NCBI RefSeq assembly: GCF_009708075.1
Contig: NZ_WMBT01000001.1
Location: 248,001 to 312,000 of the forward strand
Reading direction: 5' to 3'
Length of the DNA: 64,000 nucleotides
DNA from: Paracoccus lichenicola
GTDB taxonomy: Bacteria; Pseudomonadota; Alphaproteobacteria; Rhodobacterales; Rhodobacteraceae
Shown here: positions 26,955 to 36,960 of the stretch, in pieces
How positions within the stretch are numbered: the stretch's first letter is position 1
How the letters are laid out: every line of letters begins with the position of its first letter
The notes under the pieces: model-generated
Database searches by the model: none
What the model was told of the DNA's origin: nothing
Seen by the model: the letters and a program-made list of their open reading frames with translations, nothing else
Position numbers and translations under genes: made by a program

Positions 26955-27875
26955 ATGCCGCGCAACCATCCCGGCGACATCGACAGGGCGGCGGCAGGGT
27001 CCGACGCCGACGGCTGGATCGACCTGTCCAAGGGGATCAACCGCAGCCCCTGGCCCGTGCCTGCCTTGCCTGAAATCGGGGACGACCCGACGGCCATGGA
27101 CCGGCTGGTCCGGGCCGCAGCCGAACGGTTCGGTTGCCTGCCGGCACAGGTCCTGGCGGTCGGCTGCCCGGCGATGCGGCCGGTCCCCCGCCTGTGGCCC
27201 CCGGGCCGCGCGTCGGTCATGGCGCCCGGCTGCATCCGGCACGCCGCCACCCTGCGGGCGGCAGGGTGGCAGGTGGCACGGGCCGGAACGGTCGAGGCGA
27301 TGGAGGGCGCCGACCTGGCCATCCTCGCCAATCCGGGCGATCCCGATGGCCGCGAATGGCACCCCGAGGCGCTGGCGCGACTGGCCCGCCGCGTCGGGCA
27401 CCTGGTCGTGGACGAAAGCCTGGCCGACGCCCGGCCCGACCTGTCGCTGGCCCCTGCCCTGCCCGCGAACGCGCTGGTGCTGCGCAGCCTGCGGCCCCTC
27501 TGGGGGCTGCGGCTTGGCGTCGTGCTGGCGCATCCGGCGCTGCTGGACCGCCTGTCCGATGCCCCCGCCGATGCCCGCGCGCTGCATGTCGCCGCGCTGG
27601 CGCTGGCCGACCGTCCTTGGGCCGACGACGCGATCCTCTACCATGCCGAGGCCGCGCTGCGCCTGGACCGCATCGCCATCGCCGCAGGTTGGCGGTTCGC
27701 GGGCGGCACGCATCTGTTCCGCCTGTACGACACGGGCGACGCCCTTGCCGCGCAGGACCGGCTGGCACGGGCGCATATCCGGGCGCGGCGCTGTTCGCCC
27801 GGGTTGCTGCGCCTTGGCATCCCCGCCACCCGCGACGAATGGGACCGCCTGTCGGCTGCCTTGCGCAAAAACTAG
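26955..27875 (+). CDS. CobC-like threonine-phosphate decarboxylase homologue lacking PLP lysine
   Basis: A 306-residue homologue of CobC/CobD-type L-threonine-phosphate decarboxylases, which make the aminopropanol arm of cobalamin. Family landmarks are DGWIDLSKGINRSPWPVP (residues 20-36), the NPxxPDGR element (NPGDPDGRE, 126-134) and VDESLAD (152-158). The Schiff-base segment, normally RSFGKxxGLAGLRLG, reads RSLRPLWGLRLG (177-188): the lysine is proline 181 and three residues are missing. The PLP-stacking region is also altered (VGCPAMRPVPRL, APGCIRHA). The frame is intact, with GAGGA before the ATG. It is probably not a working PLP enzyme. No other cobalamin gene is nearby. Confidence 0.75.
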   Translation: MPRNHPGDIDRAAAGSDADGWIDLSKGINRSPWPVPALPEIGDDPTAMDRLVRAAAERFGCLPAQVLAVGCPAMRPVPRLWPPGRASVMAPGCIRHAATLRAAGWQVARAGTVEAMEGADLAILANPGDPDGREWHPEALARLARRVGHLVVDESLADARPDLSLAPALPANALVLRSLRPLWGLRLGVVLAHPALLDRLSDAPADARALHVAALALADRPWADDAILYHAEAALRLDRIAIAAGWRFAGGTHLFRLYDTGDALAAQDRLARAHIRARRCSPGLLRLGIPATRDEWDRLSAALRKN

Positions 27876-27978
27876 GCAAACCACCCGGCCGGTCCCGGAC
27901 ATGTGCCGCCCCGGCTTTCCTTCTCGCACGGGGCTTCACAATGTGTAAGCTGCGGAAAAGACCACGGGGGCGGCGCGC

Positions 27979-30900
27979 ATGTCGATCAAGGCCAGCATCT
28001 ATCACCTGACGCATTACAAATACGACCGTCCGGTGGTCCTTGGGCCGCAGGTGATCCGGCTGCGCCCCGCGCCCCATTCGCGCACCCGCGTCATTTCCCA
28101 TTCGCTGAAGGTCTCGCCGGACACGCATTTCGTGAACCACCAGCAGGATCCCTTCGGCAACTGGCTGGCCCGCTTCGTCTTTCCCGAACCCGTGCGCGAG
28201 TTGAAGATCGAGGTCGATCTGGTCGCGGACATGACCGTCTACAACCCCTTCGACTTCTTCGTGGAAGACAACGCCGAAACCTGGCCCTTCGACTATGCCC
28301 CCGAACTGGCCGAGGAGCTGATTCCCTATCGCGCCACCGAAACCCCCGGGCCGCTGCTGCGCGCGCTCTTGGACAGCATCCCGCGCGAAAAGACCCGCAC
28401 CGTGGATTTCGTGGTGGCGCTGAACGCGCGCATCGCGGGCGAGACCACCTATACCATCCGCATGGAACCCGGCGTGCAGACGCCCGAGGAAACGCTGACA
28501 TCGAAAAGCGGATCCTGCCGCGATTTGACCTGGCTGCTGGTCCATGCGCTGCGCCACCTGGGCTTTGCCGCACGCTTCGTGTCGGGCTATCTGATCCAGT
28601 TGAAGCCGGACCTGCAGGCGCTGGACGGCCCGTCCGGCACCGCCCATGACTTCACCGACCTCCATGCCTGGGCCGAGGTTTACCTGCCCGGCGCGGGCTG
28701 GATCGGGCTGGACCCGACATCCGGCCTGCTGGCGGGGGAAAGCCATATCCCGCTGGCCGCCGCGCCGCATTACCGGTCCTGCGCCCCCATCAGCGGCATG
28801 GCGAGTTTCGCCGAGGTCGAGTTCGACTTCGACATGCAGATCCGCCGCGTGGCCGAACATCCGCGCATCACCAAGCCCTTCAGCGACCAGGCCTGGGCGG
28901 ATCTCAACCGCCTGGGCCACCAGGTCGATGCCGTCCTGCGCGAGGGCGACGTGCGCCTGACCATGGGGGGCGAACCCACCTTCGTGTCCATCGACGACTT
29001 CGAGTCCCCGGAATGGAACACCGATGCCGTGGGTCCCACGAAACGCCACCGCGCCGACGTGCTGATCCGCAAGCTGCGCCACCGCTTCGCGCCGAACGGC
29101 TTTCTGCATTACGGCCAGGGCAAGTGGTATCCGGGCGAGACGCTGCCGCGCTGGACCTTTTCGCTGTATTGGCGAAAGGACGGGTTGCCGGTCTGGCGCA
29201 ACCCCGACCTGATCGCGCCCGAAGCGGACGAAGGCGCGGTGACGCCCCTTCAGGCGCAGGAACTGCTGCGCGAAATGGCCGCCGAACTGGGCGTCAGCGA
29301 CGAAAACGTCCTGCCCGCCTATGAAGACCCCGCCGAATGGCTGGTCAGGGAAGCGAACCTGCCCGCCAATGTCAGCCCCGAGAACAGCAAGCTGGACGAC
29401 CCCGAGGCGCGCCACCGCATCGCCGCCGTCTTCAACCGGGGCCTGACCACGCCCACGGGCTTCGTGCTGCCGGTGCAAAGCTGGCAGTCGAAGGCGGGCC
29501 TGAAATGGTATTCCGAACGCTGGCGGCTGCGGCGCGGGCATGTGTTCCTGGTGCCCGGCGACAGCCCGGTGGGATACCGCCTGCCGCTGAACGCGCTGCC
29601 CTGGCTGTCGCCTTCGGTTTACCCCTATGTCAACCCGGCCGATCCCACCGTCGAACGCGCCCCCCTGCCCGAGCCGGCGCCCGTGGCGCCGCATCGCAAG
29701 TCGCAGCCGATGGCCAGCTTCGTGCAGAACGCCCCGGTGCAGGACGTGAGCGAACAGGGCCAGCCCCAGCAATCGGGCGAAGGCGCGCATGAGCTGCAAG
29801 GCCTGGTGCGCACCGCCCTGTCGGTCGAACCCAAGAACGGGCGGCTGTGCGTCTTCATGCCCCCCGTCGCCACGCTGGAGGAATACCTGGACCTGCTGCA
29901 CGCGGTCGAGGCCGCGGCCCTGCGCCTGAAGCTCAGGGTCCATGTCGAAGGCTATGCGCCCCCCCACGACCCGCGCCTGAACGTGATCCGCGTGGCCCCC
30001 GACCCCGGCGTGATCGAGGTGAACATCCACCCCGCCGCCACCTGGGACGACTGCGTGGCGATCACGCAAGGCGTTTACGAGGACGCGCGCCAGTCGCGGC
30101 TTGGCGCGGAAAAGTTCATGATAGACGGCAAGCATGTCGGCACCGGCGGGGGCAACCATGTCGTCGTGGGGGGCGCCACCACCAACGACAGCCCCTTCCT
30201 GCGCCGCCCGGACCTGCTGGCCAGCCTGATCCTGCACTGGAACCGGCATCCCTCGCTGTCCTACCTGTTTTCGGGCCTGTTCATCGGGCCGACCTCTCAG
30301 GCCCCGCGCATCGACGAGGCGCGCAACGATTCGCTTTATGAACTGGAAATCGCGCTGGCCCAGATCCCGGCGCCCTGGGCGGGGACCACACCCCTGCCCT
30401 GGCTGACCGACCGGCTGCTGCGCAACATCCTGACCGACGTGACCGGCAACACGCATCGCGCGGAAATCTGCATCGACAAGATGTATTCCCCCGACGGCCC
30501 GACCGGCCGCCTGGGCCTGGTGGAATTCCGCGGCTTCGAGATGCCGCCCGACGCCCGGATGAGCCTTGCCCAGCAACTGCTGCTGCGCGCGATGATCGCG
30601 CGGTTCTGGAAGCATCCCGCGACGGGCGACCTGACCCGCTGGGGCACCGCGCTGCACGACCGCTTCATGCTGCCGCATTTCGTGTGGGCCGATTTCCGCG
30701 ACGTGCTGCGCGACCTGACCGACCACGGCTTTCCCATGCAGGAAGACTGGTTCAAGGCCCAGGCCGAGTTCCGCTTTCCCTTCTGCGGCGAGATCGAGGT
30801 CGAGGGCGTCCGCCTGGAACTGCGCCAGGCGCTGGAACCCTGGCACGTCCTGGGCGAGACCGGCGCGATCGGCGGAACCGTGCGCTATACCGACAGTTCG

Positions 30901-31323
30901 ACCGAACGCTTGCAGGTCAGGCTGGGGGCTTCAGATCCCTCGCGCTATCAGGTGCTGTGCAACGGGCGCGCGGTGCCGCTGACGGACATCGGCGCGGGCG
31001 AATCCGTGGCGGGCGTGCGCTACAAGGCCTGGCAGCCCGCATCGGCGCTGCATCCGGTGCTGCCCGTCGATGCCCCGCTGACCTTCGACATCTTCGACAC
31101 CTGGTCGGGCCGTCCGCTGGGCGGCTGCGTTTATCACGTGGCCCACCCGGGCGGGCGGAACTATGACACCTTCCCCGTGAACGGGAACGAGGCCGAGGCG
31201 CGCAGGCTGGCCCGCTTCAGCCCCAACGGCCACCGCCCCGGCCACGACCGCAGGGTCCAGCCCGAACGCATCCACCGCGAATTCCCGCTGACGCTGGATC
31301 TGCGCCGCGCGCCGGGGTCGTGA
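27979..31323 (+). CDS. Transglutaminase-like / DUF2126 two-domain protein
   Basis: A 1114-residue cytoplasmic protein (COG4196 type). The N-terminal 290 residues are a transglutaminase-like cysteine peptidase fold with the full triad: Cys180 in SKSGSCRDL, His229 in [12 protein letters not shown] and Asp245 in GLDPTSG. The rest is the long DUF2126 region, beginning near [14 protein letters not shown] and containing [11 protein letters not shown] and [13 protein letters not shown]2126 has no established activity. No signal peptide is seen. It overlaps the ATP-grasp gene by 1-4 nt. Genomic linkage to circularly permuted ATP-grasp and alpha-E genes has led to proposals of a peptide-ligating and peptide-cleaving system; no product is known. 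Confidence 0.9.
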   Translation: MSIKASIYHLTHYKYDRPVVLGPQVIRLRPAPHSRTRVISHSLKVSPDTHFVNHQQDPFGNWLARFVFPEPVRELKIEVDLVADMTVYNPFDFFVEDNAETWPFDYAPELAEELIPYRATETPGPLLRALLDSIPREKTRTVDFVVALNARIAGETTYTIRMEPGVQTPEETLTSKSGSCRDLTWLLVHALRHLGFAARFVSGYLIQLKPDLQALDGPSGTAHDFTDLHAWAEVYLPGAGWIGLDPTSGLLAGESHIPLAAAPHYRSCAPISGMASFAEVEFDFDMQIRRVAEHPRITKPFSDQAWADLNRLGHQVDAVLREGDVRLTMGGEPTFVSIDDFESPEWNTDAVGPTKRHRADVLIRKLRHRFAPNGFLHYGQGKWYPGETLPRWTFSLYWRKDGLPVWRNPDLIAPEADEGAVTPLQAQELLREMAAELGVSDENVLPAYEDPAEWLVREANLPANVSPENSKLDDPEARHRIAAVFNRGLTTPTGFVLPVQSWQSKAGLKWYSERWRLRRGHVFLVPGDSPVGYRLPLNALPWLSPSVYPYVNPADPTVERAPLPEPAPVAPHRKSQPMASFVQNAPVQDVSEQGQPQQSGEGAHELQGLVRTALSVEPKNGRLCVFMPPVATLEEYLDLLHAVEAAALRLKLRVHVEGYAPPHDPRLNVIRVAPDPGVIEVNIHPAATWDDCVAITQGVYEDARQSRLGAEKFMIDGKHVGTGGGNHVVVGGATTNDSPFLRRPDLLASLILHWNRHPSLSYLFSGLFIGPTSQAPRIDEARNDSLYELEIALAQIPAPWAGTTPLPWLTDRLLRNILTDVTGNTHRAEICIDKMYSPDGPTGRLGLVEFRGFEMPPDARMSLAQQLLLRAMIARFWKHPATGDLTRWGTALHDRFMLPHFVWADFRDVLRDLTDHGFPMQEDWFKAQAEFRFPFCGEIEVEGVRLELRQALEPWHVLGETGAIGGTVRYTDSSTERLQVRLGASDPSRYQVLCNGRAVPLTDIGAGESVAGVRYKAWQPASALHPVLPVDAPLTFDIFDTWSGRPLGGCVYHVAHPGGRNYDTFPVNGNEAEARRLARFSPNGHRPGHDRRVQPERIHREFPLTLDLRRAPGS

Positions 31324-33713
31324 TGGCGGGCGAGCGGGCCACGACCACCCTGCGGCCATCGCGGACCGCGACATACCGCCCCCTGCCCGGCGTCCCCGAC
31401 GAGATGGCCGCGCCCGATGGCGCCGTCCGCCCCTTGTGGCGGCGTCTGGTCGCGCATCTGGACACGCTGTCCGACGAGGACCTGCACCGCGACCTGTCCC
31501 GCGCCGACCGTTATCTTCTGGATAGCGGCGTCTTCTATCGCCAGTACGGCGGCGGCGAATCCGTCGAACGTCCCTGGCCGCTGAGCCATATCCCCGTCCT
31601 TCTGGCCGAAGAGGAATGGACCGACATCAGCCACGCCCTGCGGCAGCGCGCCGACCTGCTGGAAGCGGTGATGGCCGACCTTTACGGTCCCAACGCGCTT
31701 GTCGCGTCGGGGCGCCTGCCTGCCGCGCTGGTGGCGGGCAACCCGGAATGGCTGCGCCCGATGGTGGGCGTCAGGCCGAAGGGCGGGCATTTTCTGCACT
31801 TTCTGGCCTTCGAGCTGGGGCGCGGCCCGGATGGCGAATGGTGGGTGCTGGCCGACCGGACGCAGGCGCCCTCGGGTGCGGGCTATGCCCTGGAAAACCG
31901 CGTCGCCACCGCCCGCGCCTTTTCCGAGTTCTATCCCGACGAAAACGTCCACCGCTTGGCCGGGTTCTTCCGCGACTTCCGCGACGCCCTACAGGCGCAG
32001 ACCAGCGACAAGGACAGCCGGATCGCGATCCTGACCCCCGGCCCGATGAACGAGACCTATTTCGAGCACGCCTATATCGCGCGCTACCTGGGCTTTGCCC
32101 TGCTGGAGGGCGACGACCTGGGCGTGGCGGACGACCGGCTGATGGTGCGCACCGTTCAGGGGATGCGCCAGGTCGATGTGCTGTGGCGCAGGCTGGACGC
32201 GCATTACGCCGACCCGCTGGAACTGGACCCCGCGTCCCGCATCGGCACGCCCGGCATGGTCGCGGCGCTGCGGGCGGGCGCGGTGACGATGGTCAACTCG
32301 CTGGGTTCGGGGGTTCTCGAGACGCGGGCGCTGATGGCCTTTCTGCCGCAGCTTGCGCCCGAGCTGGTGGGGGGACCGCTGGCCATGCCCAATATCGCGA
32401 CCTGGTGGTGCGGCGCCCCTGCCGCCCGCGCGGCGGTGCGCGCCAGCCCCCGCCGGATGGTGCTGGCCGATGCGCTGACGACGTGCCTGCCTTTCGACCC
32501 CAAGGACGACCTGACCCGCGCGGTCGGCCTGCCCGCCGACGTGCTGGACCGGCGGCTGGCCGAGGGCGGCGGCGATCTTGTCGCGCAAGAGGCCGTGACG
32601 CTGTCCACCACCCCCGCCCTTGTGGATGGCAAGCTGGTGCCCCGCCCCATGACGCTGCGCGTCTATCTGGCGCGGACCGCCGATGGCTGGGCCGTCATGC
32701 CGGGCGGCTTTGCCCGCATCGGGACGGGCGCGGATGTCTCGGCGATCGCCATGCAGGAAGGCGGCACGGCGGCCGATGTCTGGGTCGTCAGCCGCTCGCC
32801 CGTGCCCGTCATCACCATGGCGCGGCAGGCCAGCGCGGCGGACAAGCGCCTGGCGCCGGGCGGGCTGCCCGCGCGGGCCGCCGACAACCTGTTCTGGCTG
32901 GGCCGCTATGCCGAACGGGCCGAAGGGATCGTGCGCTTGATGCGCGCCTATCACACGCGCCTGGCCGAATCCGGCAAGGCGGGCGAACATCTGCTGGGGG
33001 GCTTCGACCCCCTGTTCCGCCAGATGGGCATCGCCCGCGGCGAGGCCATCCCGCAAAGGCTGCTGGACAACCTGGCCGCCGCCATCGGCAGCGCCAGCAG
33101 CGTGCGCGACCGCTTTTCCCCCGACGCCTGGTCGGCGCTGCACGACATCGACCGCAGCGCGCGCCGCATGGCCCCCAAGGTCGCGCCCGGCGACGACGCG
33201 GCCCGCGCGCTGTCCGCGCTGTTGCGCAAGCTGGCGGGGATCTCGGGCCTGGTGCATGAAAACATGTACCGTTTCGTCGGCTGGCGCTTCCTGACCATCG
33301 GGCGGCTGCACGAACGCGCCATGGGCACCGCCGTGCTGCTAGCGGTGCTGTGCGATCCCAAGGCGCCCGAAGGCGCGCTGGATCTGGCGATCGAGGTCGG
33401 CGACAGCGTGCTGACCCACCGGCGGCGCTTTTCCTTCAGCGCCTCGCGCGCCACCGTGATCGACCTTCTGGCGCTGGATTCGCTGAACCCGCGCGCGCTG
33501 CGCCACCAGATCGACGGCTTGCGCGAACAGGTGGACATGCTGCCCGCCGCCAACGACCACGGCGCCCTGTCGCCCCTGGCCCGAGAAGTCTTGCGCCTGC
33601 ACGCGAAGCTGGCCACCACCGATCCCGACAGCCTGACGACCGATGCCTTGTGGCGGCTGCGCGGGCGGATCGCCGCCTTGTCCGACCTGCTGACCACCAG
33701 CTATCTGTCCTGA
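31323..33713 (+). CDS. Circularly permuted ATP-grasp / alpha-E fusion protein
   Basis: A 796-residue fusion of two proteins that are often separate. Residues about 70-480 are the circularly permuted ATP-grasp type 2 domain (DUF404/407, COG2308), with LLDSGVFYRQYGG, NEWLR-like ATP-site text and NSLGSGVLE. Residues about 500-790 are the alpha-E domain (DUF403, COG2307), beginning RAADNLFWLGRYAERAEG. ATP-grasp domains form amide bonds through acylphosphates, and alpha-E is all-helical with unknown role. ATG 31323 overlaps the previous stop (TGATG); a GTG at 31320 is possible. The stop overlaps the next gene's ATG. This is the middle gene of a three-gene operon. Confidence 0.9.
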   Translation: MAGERATTTLRPSRTATYRPLPGVPDEMAAPDGAVRPLWRRLVAHLDTLSDEDLHRDLSRADRYLLDSGVFYRQYGGGESVERPWPLSHIPVLLAEEEWTDISHALRQRADLLEAVMADLYGPNALVASGRLPAALVAGNPEWLRPMVGVRPKGGHFLHFLAFELGRGPDGEWWVLADRTQAPSGAGYALENRVATARAFSEFYPDENVHRLAGFFRDFRDALQAQTSDKDSRIAILTPGPMNETYFEHAYIARYLGFALLEGDDLGVADDRLMVRTVQGMRQVDVLWRRLDAHYADPLELDPASRIGTPGMVAALRAGAVTMVNSLGSGVLETRALMAFLPQLAPELVGGPLAMPNIATWWCGAPAARAAVRASPRRMVLADALTTCLPFDPKDDLTRAVGLPADVLDRRLAEGGGDLVAQEAVTLSTTPALVDGKLVPRPMTLRVYLARTADGWAVMPGGFARIGTGADVSAIAMQEGGTAADVWVVSRSPVPVITMARQASAADKRLAPGGLPARAADNLFWLGRYAERAEGIVRLMRAYHTRLAESGKAGEHLLGGFDPLFRQMGIARGEAIPQRLLDNLAAAIGSASSVRDRFSPDAWSALHDIDRSARRMAPKVAPGDDAARALSALLRKLAGISGLVHENMYRFVGWRFLTIGRLHERAMGTAVLLAVLCDPKAPEGALDLAIEVGDSVLTHRRRFSFSASRATVIDLLALDSLNPRALRHQIDGLREQVDMLPAANDHGALSPLAREVLRLHAKLATTDPDSLTTDALWRLRGRIAALSDLLTTSYLS

Positions 33714-34591
33714 TGCTGTATTGCCTGCGCCTGTCCATCCGCTATGACTTCGCCCGCCCCACGGGCGCGGGACGCCAGCTTCTGCGCATCAGCCCGGCCG
33801 ACCTGCCCGGCGTGCAAGAGGTCCAGCAGGCCAGCATCACCATCACCCCGCCCCCGACGGAACGCAGCGGCTTTCTCGACTTCTTCGGGAACGAGGTGAC
33901 GCAACTGGTCCTGCCCGCCGGGCTGACGCAGATCCGCTTCGACATGGCGGGCCGGGTGCTGCGCCTGCAAGGCGAATCGGAACTGGACCTGTCGGCCACG
34001 CCGGATTGCCTGTCGGACGATCTGGACGACATCACCGACCTTGGTCCCCATTCGCCCCACCATTTCCTGCGCGCCTCGCCCCGGATACCGCTGCTGGCGG
34101 GGATCGCCGGTTTCGCCCGCGAGTCCTGCGGCAACGCCGCCACCGTGCGCGAGGCGGTGGAAGCCCTGGGCCGCGCGCTGCACCGCCACATGCGCTTCGA
34201 CGCCCGCGCGACCGAGGTGGACACCCCGATCGCCCAGGCCTTTGCCGGTCGCCACGGGGTCTGCCAGGATTTCTCGCAGATCATGATCTCGGGCCTGCGC
34301 AGCCTGGGGATTCCGGCGGCCTATGTGTCGGGCTTCCTGCGCACGGTCCCGCCGCCCGGCAAGCCCCGGCTGGAGGGCGCGGACGCCATGCACGCCTGGG
34401 TCCGCGCCTGGACCGGGGCCGAGGCGGGATGGTGCGAATACGACCCCACGAACGCCTGCTTCGTCGCGGCGAACCACGTCACCATCGGCTATGGCCGCGA
34501 TTACAGCGACGTGGCGCCCGTCACGGGGTCCATGCGTCTGGCGGGGTCGCAGACGGGCAGCCACAGCGTCGATATCCTGGCCGAGGACTGA
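33713..34591 (+). CDS. Transglutaminase-like cysteine peptidase-fold protein
   Basis: A 292-residue protein of the bacterial transglutaminase-like family (COG1305): an N-terminal beta domain (residues 1-95), then the catalytic core with Cys184 in GRHGVCQDFSQIM, His227 in DAMHAWVRAW and Asp244 in EYDPTNACF, so the triad is complete. The C-terminal HVTIGYGRDYSDVAPVTGSM is the usual ending. It overlaps the ATP-grasp/alpha-E gene by 1 nt (TGATG). In related operons a proteasome-like peptidase (Anbu) can follow; here gluconate-transport genes follow instead. Probably a hydrolase or transferase acting on the ATP-grasp product (inference). Confidence 0.9.
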   Translation: MLYCLRLSIRYDFARPTGAGRQLLRISPADLPGVQEVQQASITITPPPTERSGFLDFFGNEVTQLVLPAGLTQIRFDMAGRVLRLQGESELDLSATPDCLSDDLDDITDLGPHSPHHFLRASPRIPLLAGIAGFARESCGNAATVREAVEALGRALHRHMRFDARATEVDTPIAQAFAGRHGVCQDFSQIMISGLRSLGIPAAYVSGFLRTVPPPGKPRLEGADAMHAWVRAWTGAEAGWCEYDPTNACFVAANHVTIGYGRDYSDVAPVTGSMRLAGSQTGSHSVDILAED

Positions 34592-34631
34592 GCTTCCCTC
34601 GCGTCGTCATCCGCGCAGCATCGGTTGACCT

Positions 34632-34645
34632 TGGTACCGCTATCA
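34632..34645. promoter_or_regulatory. LacI-family-like operator before gntP
   Basis: TGGTACCGCTATCA is a near-palindrome centred on CG, matching the general LacI-family operator pattern TGnTAnCGnTAnCA found at gluconate genes. A TTGACC hexamer at 34625-34630 could be the -35 element it overlaps. The cognate GntR-like repressor is not in this window. Confidence 0.5.
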
Positions 34646-34679
34646 CGCAGAGGTCGTTCAAACGAACGGGAGAAGCCCC

Positions 34680-36056
34680 TTGGAAACCATCGAAACAATC
34701 CACAGCACGCTGTTCCTGCTGTCCGTCGCCGCCGCCGCCGTCGCGGTGCTGCTGGTCCTGATCATGCGCTTCAAGCTGCACGCCTTCATCGCGCTGGTGC
34801 TGGTCAGCCTGCTGACCGGCCTGGCGACCGGGATCCCCCTGGCCGATATCGTGCCGACGCTGCTGACCGGCTTTGGCAACACGCTGGCCACGGTCGCGCT
34901 GCTGGTCGGCTTTGGCGCCATGATCGGCCGCCTGCTGGAAGTCACGGGCGGCGCGCAGGTGCTGGCCGACCGGCTGATCAACAAGTTCGGCGAACGGCGC
35001 GCGCCCTTCGCGCTTGGCATCGCCTCGCTGCTGTTCGGCTTTCCGATCTTCTTCGACGCGGGCCTGATGGTGATGCTGCCCATCATCTTCAGCGTGGCGT
35101 TGCGGTTCGGCGGGTCGGTCCTTCTTTACGCCCTGCCCGCCGCGGGGGCCTTTGCCGTCATGCACGCGCTTGTGCCGCCGCATCCCGGCCCGGTCGCCTC
35201 GGGCGACCTGCTGGGGGCGGACATCGGCCTGCTGCTGATCGTCGGCACGATCGTGGCGATCCCCACCTGGTATGTCGGCAGCTATCTGGTCTCGATGGTC
35301 CTGGGCCGGCGCTTCAACGTGCCGGTGCCGGAACTGCTGGGCGCGAATGAGGAACACAAGCTGACCGGAAAGCCGCCGGCCTTCGGCACCGTCCTGTTGA
35401 TCCTGCTGCTGCCGCTGCTGCTGATCTTCCTGAACACCGGGCTGAACACGCTGGCGACGGCAGGGGTCGTGAATGGCGATGGCGGTTGGGTCAGCCTGCT
35501 GCGGATGCTGGGCCAGACCCCGGTTGCCCTGCTGATCACGCTGCTGATCGCGCTTTACCTGCTGGGACGCGGCACGGATCCGGCGCGCATGGAAAAGATC
35601 GTGGACGGCGCGCTTGGCCCGATCTGCGCCATCGTGCTGGTCACGGGCGCGGGCGGCATGTTCGGCGGCGTGCTGCGCGCCAGCGGCATTGGCGAGGCCC
35701 TGGCGGGCAGCCTGCAATCGGTGGGCCTGCCGCTGATCGTCGCGGCCTTCGTGATCGCCACCGCGCTGCGCGTGGCCCAGGGGTCGGCCACGGTGGCGCT
35801 GACCACCACCGCCGGCCTGATCGCCCCCACCGTCGCCGCCACGCCGGGCCTGAGCGAACTGGACCTGTGCTTCCTGGTCATCGCCATCGCGGGCGGCGCC
35901 ACGGTGCTGAGCCATTTCAACGATTCGGGCTTCTGGCTGGTCGGGCGTTTCCTGAAGATGGATGAAAAGACCACCCTGCGCACCTGGACCGTGATGGAAA
36001 CGACCATCGGCCTGACCGCCTTCGCCTTCGCCCTGATGGGCTGGTGGCTGCTGTGA
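34680..36056 (+). CDS. gntP: GntP-family gluconate permease
   Basis: An inner-membrane gluconate:H+ symporter of the GntP family, 458 residues with about 12-14 hydrophobic segments. Landmarks are GFGNTLATVALLVGFGAMIG, the FPIFFDAGLMVMLPI loop, HALVPPHPGPVA and HFNDSGFW near the C-terminus. The start is TTG at 34680 with GGGAGAAG 5-7 nt upstream; no better ATG fits. It overlaps gntK by GTGA, so uptake and phosphorylation are coupled. Specificity within the family (gluconate, idonate, other sugar acids) is inferred from the kinase partner. Confidence 0.93.
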   Translation: METIETIHSTLFLLSVAAAAVAVLLVLIMRFKLHAFIALVLVSLLTGLATGIPLADIVPTLLTGFGNTLATVALLVGFGAMIGRLLEVTGGAQVLADRLINKFGERRAPFALGIASLLFGFPIFFDAGLMVMLPIIFSVALRFGGSVLLYALPAAGAFAVMHALVPPHPGPVASGDLLGADIGLLLIVGTIVAIPTWYVGSYLVSMVLGRRFNVPVPELLGANEEHKLTGKPPAFGTVLLILLLPLLLIFLNTGLNTLATAGVVNGDGGWVSLLRMLGQTPVALLITLLIALYLLGRGTDPARMEKIVDGALGPICAIVLVTGAGGMFGGVLRASGIGEALAGSLQSVGLPLIVAAFVIATALRVAQGSATVALTTTAGLIAPTVAATPGLSELDLCFLVIAIAGGATVLSHFNDSGFWLVGRFLKMDEKTTLRTWTVMETTIGLTAFAFALMGWWLL

Positions 36057-36562
36057 CCGGCCCGCAGCATATCGTCGTCATGGGCGTGTCGGGCGCGGGC
36101 AAGACCACCACGGGCCTGGCGCTCGCCGCCCATCTGGGCTGGCCCTTTGTCGAGGGCGACGCTTTCCACCCCCAGTCGAACGTGGACAAGATGGCCCATG
36201 GCACGCCCCTGATGGACGCCGACCGCGCGCCCTGGCTGCAGGCGCTGGCCGACCAGATCGCGGCGGCCGAGGCGCGGGGCGAAAGCTCGGTCCTGGGCTG
36301 TTCGTCGCTGAAGCGCGCCTATCGCGACATCCTGCGCACGGGCGCGCCGCGCGTCCGGTTCCTGCATGTCCACGGCACGCGCGAGTTGCTGGCGGACCGG
36401 CTGAACCACCGCGCCGGGCATTTCTTCCCGCCCCAGTTGCTGGACTCGCAACTGGCGACGCTGGAGCCGCTGGCGGCGGACGAGGACGGCGTGGTGATCG
36501 ACATGGCGCTGTCGGCCGGGGATCAGGTGGCCCAGGCGGTCCGCCTGCTTGGCCTGGGCTGA
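36053..36562 (+). CDS. gntK: Gluconokinase
   Basis: Phosphorylates gluconate to 6-phosphogluconate. It is 169 residues; the P-loop is MGVSGAGKTTTG at residues 10-21, followed by the substrate-side motif VEGDAFHPQSNVDKMAHGTPL and SSLKRAYRDILR, all characteristic of the GntK/IdnK family. GTG 36053 overlaps the gntP stop; another GTG at 36044 is possible. 6-Phosphogluconate would enter the Entner-Doudoroff pathway; those genes are not in the window. Confidence 0.94.
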   Translation: MTGPQHIVVMGVSGAGKTTTGLALAAHLGWPFVEGDAFHPQSNVDKMAHGTPLMDADRAPWLQALADQIAAAEARGESSVLGCSSLKRAYRDILRTGAPRVRFLHVHGTRELLADRLNHRAGHFFPPQLLDSQLATLEPLAADEDGVVIDMALSAGDQVAQAVRLLGLG

Positions 36563-36685
36563 CCCTTCGGGCAGGACGGGATTGTGCAGCATCATCGAAC
36601 ACTGAAGCCAGTCTCGTCGGGCTAATGGTTTCGATTTCATGGGCTTATCTCTCTGTCATCGAATGAACACAGAAGGAATGAACCG

Positions 36686-36937
36686 ATGAAAAACGTTGCA
36701 ACCCTTATCGGCGCACTGGTTCTGGCGGCGGGCGCGGCCCAGGCCACCGGCCTGAACGAGACCAACGGCCACAACGACGTGCCCAAGGCCCCGGTCACGG
36801 CGCAGAACCCCGTGCAGGTCAAGGCGGGCCAGGTGCTGTCCGGCAAGGAACTTGCCCGCCTGGGCCTGCCCGCCGACGCGGAACTGACGGTCAGCGATTT
36901 CTCGGCCCCCGGTCCCCGCTCGACCTATACGCGCTGA
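36686..36937 (+). CDS. Small secreted protein of unknown function
   Basis: An 83-residue protein with a clear signal peptide (MKNVATLIGALVLAAGAAQA) leaving a polar mature chain of about 63 residues. The mature part contains VKAGQVLSGKELARLGLPAD and ends in SFSAPGPRSTYTR-like polar text without cysteines. I do not recognise a family. GAAGGAATG precedes the ATG. A terminator follows at 36961, so it appears to be a single-gene unit between gntK and the LysR gene. Confidence 0.7.
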   Translation: MKNVATLIGALVLAAGAAQATGLNETNGHNDVPKAPVTAQNPVQVKAGQVLSGKELARLGLPADAELTVSDFSAPGPRSTYTR

Positions 36938-36960
36938 TCGCGCAGCCGGCATCCCGGACG

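Noticed and set aside
27217..30846. 1209-codon minus-strand open frame opposite the CobC-like and transglutaminase/DUF2126 genes
   Set aside because: Low-complexity composition, crosses an intergenic region, and no family match; a shadow frame.
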